From: Gibbula magus
Taxonomy: Eukaryota; Mollusca; Gastropoda; Trochida; Trochidae
DNA: 64,000 bases
Reading direction: 5' to 3'
Assembly (NCBI GenBank): GCA_936450465.1
Contig: OW388305.1
Location: forward strand, 38,015,187 to 38,079,186
The notes beneath the pieces are model-generated. The model saw nothing but the letters and a program-made list of their open reading frames with translations. It had not been told where the DNA came from and ran no database searches. Shown here piece after piece: positions 9,938 through 21,900 of the stretch. Each line of letters opens with the position of its first letter. Within the stretch, counting starts at the first letter, position 1. The position numbers were made by a program, and so were the translations under genes.

Positions 9938-12900
9938 CTGAGAAAAGAAGTCAAATCTGGGTAAAAAATACATGTCTCAAAAAACAAATAAACCCTATTA
10001 TCAACGCTAATACTAAACCTCAAACTATAAAATCGCTTGACAAGCATGTCCAGATATTCAATTTATCTACATCCAGTACATGACAGAAGATTTTATGAAA
10101 CTTCACTCAATTTCTTAGTTTTGTACTATACTGAATTACCCTATAAACCACTTCTACAACCAGAACAAGCTCAGAGAGACACTCCCTTCTCAAACTATGC
10201 AAATACAGCAAATTGTAACAATATGTATTGTCTGATCTTTGTGCCAAATAACTTCTTATAACAAATAAAGGCTGTACATGACAGCAAACATACCCCTGAC
10301 ATCCACTCGCAAAGACATAAACGACACATCAAATTTAAATACATCTGTCTAATAATTGCCCCCCAAAAAGGGGCATCCTAAATGCCCCCTTGAAATTTGG
10401 ATAGCAAAGAACATATTTGGTTGATTATGTTACAATGACTTGCCCTCTCAAAAGAAGCATTCTAATAAATGGATCCTTGAAATTTTTAAATATTTTATTG
10501 GGTTGATTACATATTTTTTACAATGTCCTCCCAAAAGAGGCATTCTAATAAATGCCCCCTTGAAATTTGGATAGCAAATAGTTTTTTGGGTTGATTATGT
10601 TACAATGAATTGCCCCCCTCAAAAAGGGCATCCTAATATTCCCTTTAAATTTGGATAGCAAATTGAGATCATTGACTAAGTATTTAACAACAATCTACAT
10701 ACCCTAAAGCTAAGCCTCCCTTTAGGACCCCCGTCGTCAAGCGATGAACTCCTATACGACCTGATGAAAGACCTGCCGACCGACCCCGTCCCGTTGATTC
10801 GCATCTTCGTGTTGTTATTCGGGGTGTCCAAAGCAGCCCTGGGAAGAAAACATCAGATACAGAGTTTCTGGCCATCTTGAATAAATGTAGGATGTCTACA
10901 GACGTAACAGCAATTGCTTACGAGTATTTGTTGCAAGTGTCATTGATATAATTTACTGCTTACAGATAATCAAGAGAAATGTAAGGGCTGCCTAAAAGAG
11001 GTAAATAAAATTATCTTCTTATTCCATTCTGTGACTGTTTTGCTTGCCCTGAAAACTCTGACAACTATTAATTTTCAATAAACCAAAGTTAAATTTGTTT
11101 TTTTTTAAAATTTCTTTTTGCCTGAAATACCTGTAAAACAAGTCATTAATCATGTCTGAAACTGAAAAAAATTCTAAGAAGTAAAATTACTGGTTATAGG
11201 TTTAAGATGTGATCATCAGCATTGTACAAATAAGGTAATTGCTGAAAACTTGTTGTGTAAAGAACTTTTTTAAATTTTCAAGAGCAATGAATTAAGATTA
11301 AATCCCCCCATATATCTTACATAACATAAGTATATCCCAGTGAACAGTGAATGAGGTACCAGGTAACAGCAGCAAATAGAAAGAAAATTTATCCAAATAT
11401 GTGTAACATCATCATCATGGCTTTCTTCAAGAAGGTGTCAAATGTAAAATTTAAAACTTAATTGATTACAAGAACTTCCCCTGCAAGGCATAACTCTTGC
11501 AAGTCTCTATCACTGGCTAATTTAAGTTTTGTTGCATTTCATCACCTTGTCCCTGTCTAAAACAAATAACCAAATGTTGTAAAAATATCAACAACTTAAT
11601 TATCACAGATGTCTACAACTTCCCCCCAAGGCATAATTTCAGTCAGTCTCTATCACTGGCTAATTTAAAGGGGCAGTAGCCCATTTTTTTCAAATTTTAC
11701 TTTTTCAAATTTCCCATTTATAATGATAGTTTATGTCATTTATATTTACTTTAGAGGGTAAAACATCTTATAACACAAACCAATTATCCGTAGTGGTAAT
11801 AACAATGGTGCTTATAAAGCAAAAATTACATGGCGACCATTTTATTGTGAACACATTTTATTATTTCAAATGACAAAAATGATTCCCATGGCTTTACGGA
11901 ACTATGTACGTTCATTTTTTAACTTGATTTTCCGAAAAGAGAAGGGTGTTTTACTATTGATGACATTATTTTTCAAATACATTTTATAAATTTATTTCAC
12001 CATGCTACTGCCCCTTTAAGCCTTGTTGCATTTCATCACCTTGTCCCTGCCCGAGATTACTGACTGCAGTACTAGGTGCACCACACTGCTACACTAGCAC
12101 GGAAAAAATGATGAAATGCAGCAAGGCTTGAATTATCCAGTAATAGAGACTGGCGCAAGTTATGCCTTGCGGGGTAAGTTTAGAAGACAAAAGAATACTA
12201 AGTGAAGAAAATTCCCTTCCCGTCATAATTTCACAACAAACTTTTCACTCATGTCTTTTAATGAAATGGTAAGTAAGTTTAGGATACATTTTTTTATTAA
12301 AACAAAACATTAATATTGTTCACACCTACATGCAGTTCATAAAATACAGTTTTGCTACAATTTCAAAAACATGCAAAAGTAAAGAAAAGTAGTCTCTATT
12401 TCACAAAACAAAACAAAGAGTAAAATAGTTGTTTAAGTACCTATGTTGACACATGCAAAACCAAAAATCACAGCCGGGATAAAAAAGAATTAAACACATT
12501 TCTAAATAAAATAATACTTTAAAATATTTCTACCAAGAATATAAAGAAATTTCTGAATGCATGTGAGAGGAAACAGGCATTACATGGCAAAAGTTGCAAA
12601 ACAAAAAGGCAAATAGTTCATAACACTTCAGCTAAATATTTCTGTGTGGCCAGTTTACGGAAATCACAAATGGCTTAAAAAGGAAATACAGTATTTCCTT
12701 GAAAACAGCCCCAGGGTTCTATTTCATTCAGCACCCCCTTATCTGCCAGGTTCTATTTGAGGTCCGGTTTGTATTCGAGGAAATACAGTAGGCCTTATTG
12801 GTCACAGCTAAAGATATTCTGTGACATAAGGAGATAGTGTTTACTGGCAACCCTCCCCCCCCCCTCAAAATTGTACCTCCCCCACCCCCACAACACCATA

Positions 12901-15900
12901 TTCCTTGATCCTTGATCCCAATTAATTCATATCTCAACCTCTTAACACTCTAAACACAGATGAAATTCAATTGTAATGTCATTTTGTAGTGAGATGGCAT
13001 CATGGAAACAAAAAAAGTCTTTCCACTATATAATTTCTACTAACATAAGGTTTTCTAAAAAAAAAAGAAGATACTGTACACATACTACACGTAAGTACAT
13101 TAAATTACCACTGTAAAAAAATATTTTAAGGAAGGTTGTACCATATTTTACCAAATGAATGGTCAATTTTCAGAATGGTCAATTTTCAGATTCCCAAAAT
13201 GAAATAGACAGTGTATTAAATAGTCTGCCTTTTTAAATTTCAGTTTAATTTTGACATCCAAACCAACAAGTAACGCTTTCTGGCTGAAGATTTTTCCAGC
13301 CTAATTCACAAATTGACAGGCTTTTTAAGAATTTGAAGCATTTATTAGGTTGACTATGGTACTACATGCAAAAAAAAAGTTCCATGCAAGGGAGATAAGT
13401 CATGGGTACCTGAGTAATTTTAGTCCAGCAAGGTATGACCTGAATGGTAGTTAGTAGAAGGGAAATATTACACGTATCACACACCTAGCTAGAAAACATG
13501 GCTATATATCATAGAGCACCAAATATGGTCATTCTTCTAATCAAGCTGTTAATTACTGGGAAGCTAATTAAATATTCTCACTTGAAAAAGTTAAGCAACA
13601 TCTGAATCTATTTTCACAAATATTGATGTATTTGCTTTTATATTCAAATGTCACTATGCTTTTTCGAGAGTATAATTAAAATTAATAGATATAAGTTTTT
13701 TGAAAGTTTTTTGTTTTATTAAATAGAATTAACATAAGTAGATTGTTAATTGTTATAAAAAATTTGTTAAACATTACGAATCGATAATCAAGAAAATTTT
13801 ACCTTTTGATATTAATATTACACAGCCAGACCTCATTTATCCGCACAATTTGTTTACAGTTGAAAATCGTAGAAAACAAGCCTTCTGGTTAAGCAAATCA
13901 ACATTTGTATTGAAGTGCATAGAGAAGATTTGAAATAAGCCCTGCTGAAGACTGGGTTCCTGGATAAACGGGGTCCGGTTAAACGAGGTCTGACTGTACA
14001 TGTGTTATGTCAATAAAACAATATGAATATTATATATAAGAATTTAATAAACTTTCATCTCTCACCTTGCTGGTTTTATAAGGATTTCCAGTTCTGTTGC
14101 GATGTGTCGACGCAAGTACGATTTGGAGGGGGGAATACCCAGAGCGGTTGCAAGCGTGTCCGCGGTGAAGGACGGTTCTAACACCATCAGCGCCCCATGA
14201 ACACCACTCTCCTTCAGGTTTAATACATACTCCTAGAAGAGACAAATTAAGTTTTAGTATTCTTATATTTTCTGTTTCAGTCAAATTATAATTTTCCATT
14301 TTCCGAAAACTAATAGTTGCAAAATAGTGTATCTAGCGGGATACGAACTAGCATTCAGAGGTTTTCTCTCCAGTCTGATGATGGAATTCTTGCTCGCATG
14401 TTCTGACACAATTCAGTTAGCCAATCACATGACCTCTGACAAAAGCTGTCGGTGCGAGAAGCAAGGGGCAATTACTCCAAAGAGCCATCCATTTGTCTGT
14501 ATCCGTAACAATCGCAACGTGTTAAAGGGACACTGCGTCGAGGATAAAAACGAGTCTCACTTTTATCTACCTATGCTGATTAACGTGCCTGCTAACGAGT
14601 TCCGCTTCGCTTCACTGTTAACATGCATTAGTTTTTATTACTTATTACTTCAATTGTCTGAAATTGGGGATCTATGACTCGTTACAAGACACGTTAAACA
14701 GCAAAAGTAGATAAGTCTGATCTCATATTTATCCTCGACGCGGTGTCTCTTTAAAGAACAATTCCGAATATGCTAAAAATGGCGATCGTTTCAAACTATT
14801 ATGTGAAAACTATGACAGCTTGGTTTTGTCTGCACTAAACTGGTACACGTTGTGGCAAGGAATCTGAAGAACCAGTCTGTATTACAGTAGATGAACTATT
14901 TTGCTGATATTATTCCTCAGAACAGGGTCAATTTTAATCAGACAGTCTTTTATATGTATCACATTTAACTCGTAGATTCAGGAAGATTTCTTCAAGAATG
15001 CAACCAAACATGTAGGTATATATATACATAATTTTTAGGGATATAGTTCTTGAACCTCCATCTTGATTTCAGATGCTCGTTACGAATGTTAGTAAAACTG
15101 ACACCAAATCCAGCCTTAAAACAAAGAATACCAACCAGTATTCGAAATAGCTGCCTGCGAGCACTGTACATGACCCAAATTACAGCATTACAGGATTGTT
15201 TTTTTCTGTATTTACCATAGTTAGAATTCTCTAGGAGGGGGTGCACCCTGGTTTTTATTATGGTCCCCCCTCCCCCTTTGGATTCGCCAATGCAAGAGTC
15301 AAGACTCTTTAAATACATTTCAGCTAATGAAGTCGATAATGGCTTTCACTAATGGTCTAGTCATGAACTCACCCCTAGTTCGATGGATTTTATCCACTTG
15401 ATGACTCGTTCGTTTGTCCACACTAATGGGTCTGTGTTCGAATCTTCACACTGGAGTCGTCTCTCAGACAATAGCTGAAAGTATAAAATATGAATTGCAA
15501 AACCTTTTGAAAGCATCTTAATTTCACTGGTAATGAGTATCATGACAATATGAAACAACTATTTAAAATTTTCAAAGGCATCTCAATAAGTTCATTAATG
15601 TAAATTATGCAAAAATTATCAAAAGATGTGTATAAACATTAAATTACTTACAAAATTCTAACTTGTTGACTTGTTTTAGATTAAAATATATTTTCTGTTG
15701 ATAAGTTATCATTTATTTGTAGAACTTGTAAATTCAGAGGCTCCTTAGTGGTAAGAACTTGTTGGATTCCAAGCTTCAATACCGAAACAGCTATTCATTA
15801 GGGGGGAACGGTACATTCGAATTGTTCGGTACGTGGTACAAAAACCTCGGTTAGTCGTTTTCGGCTGGTTCAGAATGTAACAAACTTAAGTCACATCAAA

Positions 15901-18900
15901 ACATACTTTTCTTGAAAATAGAGTCTAATGAAAGTTAAAATGCAAAAAGATTGAAATATGAATTTTTAGGTGATTGGGGTTTTACGCCATTTTCAAAATT
16001 ATTTGACTTATATCACGGCTGCTAGTATTATTGCAGGGAGAAAGCCCCTACACCATGTGGCTATATATTGCGATGAAACCTGCGAGCATCGGCTGGAACT
16101 AGCAAAGCAAGGGAGGTACTGCACTGAAATTCAGTGTAGCATTGCACCAAAAATACCATAGTTCAACTCATGTAGTAGTGACCTTATTAAGCCATACTTT
16201 TTATAGTCTTTCTTTCATAACTGTTTTAAAATTACATAATAAAGAATCTATCTTCAAACCTCTTTATCAAAGTTAAGAAGACGGAGAAGCTCCACTGCGT
16301 GAAGAATACTGGCTTGGTGAAACTTGCGGTGCACGTTGAAATATTTCTCCAGATCTTTCTTGGACAGCTGGTTGAGGAGTCGTCCGTCTGCCAGTTGAGA
16401 CTCAAATACTGTGGAGTGTTGAGGGAGACCGAGGTCTGGCAGCCATAAATGCGACACCCACGTGTGGTCGATGTTTGCTGCCTTCGAATATTTACTGTGA
16501 ACGTGAAAATATAAAAGTTTGTATCATCTAAACACATCATGAGGTGTGAAGGAAACATGGAGTAGCTGTAGAAAGAACCTTAATAAATATTTGAATATGA
16601 AAGGTGTATGACATATTATTCAGGGGAAATAACTCTGGATTGTGAAACTTCTTGCATACCACTAAGAAAGTTAGTATATGCAGTAACTGTTCAAAAAGGA
16701 GTGCGTTAATTGTTTAACCGATTGGGCAATATAACAGCCATTAGCTCAACAAGGAATGCCCACACCGTTATTGTACAGAATGTACTGTTTCAAGGTATAG
16801 AATAAATAATAAAATAATAAATAATAAAAACATTTGACGTACATTTCCCCGGGGTCCCTCTGTTCCTCTATGGCGAGTCGAAGTTTCCTCCGATGGATAC
16901 TGTTTGTGATACCGAGAGCAGCACCGAGGTCCGAGTCACTCAGTCCAAGCAATACCTATAATGTAACAGGTATTATTCTTAAGTGATATTTATACTAAAT
17001 TAATTTTGATCTGCAGCATAGAGTTAAAGAGCCATCACGGATGTTGATGAAAATATCAAAATTTGTCCAAAAATCTATCTCCTTGAAATAAATACACTTA
17101 ATTTTCCCCTAATATTTCCAACTTAAAATAAGCAGAGAAATTGCATTCATTAGTAAAGGTGTTTTCCAGTCTAAATATAGATCCAGTCTATTATTTTCAA
17201 GCGCAAAGCATTATGGTCTAGCTCACACACAGTAAACAAAGACACGAAAGAATAAAAAAAAATATGAGCAATGAAAGAAATCGAAATATATAATTTTTTT
17301 ACGGTTATTTATTTACCATTTCATTTAATTATGTATTTGCTACAGATGTTGGAATAATTGTTTTACCCAACCAGGTATTTTTCTTGAATTTTATAATTAA
17401 TGAGAGTAAAAATTTGTCATAATTTGCTGGTCTTATCTCAATAAAAAGAACATTAAACAGGACATAATTTGTATATTCTCAGGACATTTAGAAACATAGC
17501 TTGTAAAGCAATCGTCACATTCAGTAATGCGTGACAAGGGTACTTTGCAAGAGGAACACGTGCAGCACGTGCATCACATGGGTTGTTATGGCGACTTGCG
17601 CTAGAGACGAGCCTTCACGCTTCGGAAGCGCTTGCTGTTTGTGTAGTACGTATTACGCAAAAAAGGGGACTCTGTTTATATACGTCAGATACCCGTAGCG
17701 CGCGCTAGTCGAAGTGGTACTTCTCTTTGAAACCAAATTGCAATACATTGTCTTGATATGAAAATTATTTACATATGCCATGTTGTAGATAAAAGTTTTC
17801 TCTGGCGAATGACGGTAAAAGTATATTTTCCACAAATTTGAAACACTAACATCCGTGATGGCTCTTTAATGGCGGATCCAGGAAACAGGGAGTTTGAACC
17901 CTCCACTTGTCCATCCGGCTAACAACTAACAACTTACATCTAAGCCAAGGAACTAGCTGGTAACTAAGCTAATTTTACATTCAGCATCCTTCTGATAAAA
18001 CTGACACTGAAGGTTTAGAGTTTGCGTAAAGGCTCATTCTCAAGATATTACTTGTAGTAGCAACTTCAGGATGTTCCACTCGGTTGAAGTGTGACAACAA
18101 TTGAGTAACAACTCTCCATTCAAAATGATGTTACTTTAAGTTGATCAACATAAGGTGTTACTGTAAGTCGTACCATGAGAATGGGCATAATACCAAATAT
18201 CCAATCATAAGTGCCTCTAATATCAGTCCGGCCTCAAATATGTAACTGTTCAAGAAATAAGCCAATAAGCATCAAGTGGGCTGCATGCTTATTAGGGGTG
18301 ACTATTGACCCAAAGAGACTATTGCGATAGCGATAGTCTATTGCCACTTACTATTGCGATAGCGATGGACTATTGTAACTCACTATTGCAATAACTATTG
18401 CGATAGGTGTTTTGGTACAAATAAGCAATAATCAGCTAGATTACTTATAGGTTTTAGTAGAAATGTTTATAGATGTAAGGACTATGGAACCAAAATCAGT
18501 AAAGAAATCATAAATGAAAACATTTTTTGTCATTTTACTATTTCCTATCTCTAGTTCTTCCCATTTGACCTTCTAAAATGGAAAATCTTGAATTGAATGT
18601 AGTGAGGCTTGTGTAAATCATTCATAATTAAGGGAAATTTAATAGTTTCGATAGTATCGATCGATAGTTAACCTTACTATTGCGATAGCGATAGTATTTT
18701 GTATATACTAACGATATAGTACTATTGCCAAGCCAACTATTGCGATGCATCGATAGTTCGATGTATTGTTACACCCCTAATGCTTATAAAGGAGACATCA
18801 AACAATACACCAATGTTTTTCTGTAATGTCTTTCTTCGTTTTGGACTACCCACCTTGCCACTCTTGATGTTCTCTGCACACATCTTGCCATACATTGACA

Positions 18901-21900
18901 TGGAGAGAGAGATCTCGAGCCACGCTAGCACCTGATTGGCCTTCCACGTGGTCATGTGGACACCCTTCAGTCGGTTCACAACCAATAGTTTCTCTTGGTA
19001 GTTGTCATCGTTCAGTAACGCTAGTTTCGGGTGACCGGGATCTGGAGGAAGAGGGTGATATTATTCGGGGAACTTAATCCAAGAACGATCTACACACCCC
19101 TACAGAACCCACAATATCTTCACAACCCATTATACTTTCAAAGGTTGAAGTTTTGCCTTCTAAACATAAGTATCAGAGATCGAAACAATCCTAGAGTACC
19201 CCTACAATCTCTCCTACCCTCAAGTGCTCCTTTAACACCCCAAGGGCCCCATACAACCCCTAAGTCCTCATACAACCCCAAGTCCACTACAACCCCAAGT
19301 CCCCCTGCAACCCCCATGTTCCCCTGCAGCCCCAAAGTCCACTTCAACTCCCCAAGTCCCTCTACAACCCCAAAGTCCCCCTACAACTCCCCAAGTCCCC
19401 CAACAAACCCCCAAGTCAAATTACAACCACAAAGTCCCCCTACAACCACAAAGTCCCCCTACATATCCCCAAGTCCCCCTGCAACCCAAAAATCTACTAC
19501 AACTCCCCAAGTGCCCCAAAAGTCCCCCTGCAATGCCCAAGTCCCCCTGCAATGCCCAAGTCCCCCTGCAACCTCAAAGTCCACTTCAACGCACCAAGTC
19601 CCCCTGCAAACCCCAAGTCTTCCTACAATACAACCCAAATCTCACTTTCGTTTTCTCAACTCACCATCAAACGTCTCTCCGTGCGGCAGTGCTATAGACC
19701 TACGTAGACGACCCTTGCTGAACATACGTGTGAGAGATCCGAACACAGGGATTCTATGTTTCTTCTTGCTTTCGTGCTCCTGGAATTCGTGGCTGGTGTT
19801 GAACGTTTTGTTGGAGGTGCTCAGTGAGTTGAGTCGGGAATCATGACTAGGGGTACTCGTCTTCACTGAAAGTAAAATATTTAATTTAATTTAATTTAAT
19901 TTAATTTAATTTAATTTAATAAAGTAAAATATTTAATTTTACTTTACTTTACTTCAATTCAATTCAATTCAATTCAATTCAATTCAATTCAATTCAATTC
20001 AATTCAATTCAATTCAATTCAATTCAATTCAATTCAATTCAATTCAATTCAATTCAATTCAATTCAATTTAATGTGAATTAATCAAGAGATTCTACACAC
20101 AAGTAATAAATCAAGGGGCAGTCATCAGCAATATATTAAAAAGTCTTTGGCCTTTCTTTCTTTTCATGTTCAAGAACATTTCAAATTTATACCTAGCCCG
20201 GTTAAGATCCAGGCATCGATGTCAGCACAAAATATATGAATCCATTAAAACATCCATTGTAAATGTACAAGAAAAAATATGACTCATCTAAAATGGCCAC
20301 AACTGACAAAGGGATAACTGGATAACTGTCACACAACTGCATACCACTAAGGAAAAACTTACTCTTTTAATAACTCATTGAGTGAGTGAGTTGTGGTTTA
20401 ACGCCGCTTTCAAGAGTATTTCACTTATATCGCGGCTGCTAGTATTATTACTCATTGAGTGAGTGAGTTGGGGTTTAACGCCGCTTTCAAGAGTATTTCA
20501 CTTATATCACGGCTGCTAGTATTATGGCAGGGAGAAAGTCTGCAACACCATGTGGCTATGCACTGCGGTGAAACCTGCGAGCAGCGGCTGGAACTAGCGA
20601 ACCGTGGGTGGTACTACGCTGAAATTCAGTGTAGCATTGCACCAAAACCTTACTGTGTGTAGAACAGTTCTCTATTGCAGACAAAGTTGCCGTGCCCCTG
20701 GCGGGATTCGAACCCCGGACCTCTTGATCCGCTAACAACTGCGCTATCCCGCCCCCTAACTCATTGAGACTATTGAAGAAGGCTAAATAGATACCAGAGG
20801 AAATTCTATTAATCTAAAGATCCATTAAACATCCATTGTACAGAGAGAATACTTCATTTTAAGACAGGAGAAAGGTTATGGAAAACTGACTGACATGTCA
20901 CCGACTTAATTCATACTTGCAATGAAGATCAGGTATTGAGATTTGTCTTTTCTATATGAATAAATACAAATCAGTTATTGAACCTAACAAAATGGCACAG
21001 ATAGCTTGATGCTTCACAACAAAATACGACACATCAACATCTCGTCAAAAGAACTCTCCATTGCATGAAAACCAATATGTACTGAATGTAAGAACTCCAC
21101 ATAGCACTAACCTGTGAAGCTATCATCACGTGACACGTCAGACTGGGGCGGAGTTTCGTAGGGTGGAACCTCCTCGCTAGCGATGGTACTGGCCACGCTG
21201 TGAGTTGTCTGGTCTCCTTCTGAGATCAGAGACTTGTTGTGGTCCGGCTGCATCCGCAACTGCAACCAGGTTCAAATTATGTGAACTTTTTGAAAGCTGA
21301 AAATGTGTCTAAACATTTTTGTCATTCATAGAAGTGGTGACTGATCCTTTTGCATACAGAGGGAGTATGAAGATTGAAAACAAAGCCAAGGGCAAAGGGA
21401 GTTAACTCTGGAGTCGAGAAGAAACACAGACCACTAAAAAATATTTAATTTTTTCTCAAGGTTACTTTTTGTGACACCATTCACTCAGTGCTACAGGTGT
21501 GAAAAGCTTAACTACGGCATAGCTAAAATATATTTATCAATCTAAAGAAAACTTTTTTGCTGCTTTGTAGATATTCTATCAATATTTGTATAGTATTAAA
21601 AAGTTATTACAAGATAAAAACGTTAAAAACACAAGATTCAACAAGGCAAACACAGAGTAACAACAATTCAAGTTAACAAGTAATTTCCACTTTAATCCTC
21701 TGATACTGACCTCGGCGAGTTCGACCTCTAGTTTCTTGAGGGCCTGATCCTTGGTGTCACACTGAGTACGGAGAACCACCGCCCTCTCCGCGGCCTCCTG
21801 CGCTTTCTTGATGATTCGCCACTTCTCTCGCTCACATTCCTCCTTCTCCATCGCAAGCTGGGGGTAAATAATTTCAATTTGTAATCACAATTAGGCCTAT

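Noticed and set aside
14327..14677. Plus-strand open frame of 116 codons
   Set aside because: Half of it is MITE family C sequence; no similarity or splice structure.
17028..17865. CpG-rich promoter inside the kazrin intron
   Set aside because: The GC-richer centre (about 17560-17720) belongs to the family H transposon and no transcript start evidence exists.
19031..19846. Plus-strand open frame of 271 codons
   Set aside because: Antisense to two kazrin exons and an intron minisatellite; its composition is explained by the repeat.
20690..20756. tRNA gene on the minus strand
   Set aside because: A and B boxes are present, but the sequence is the head of a multi-copy SINE and the cloverleaf is degenerate; the same applies to the other family D heads.
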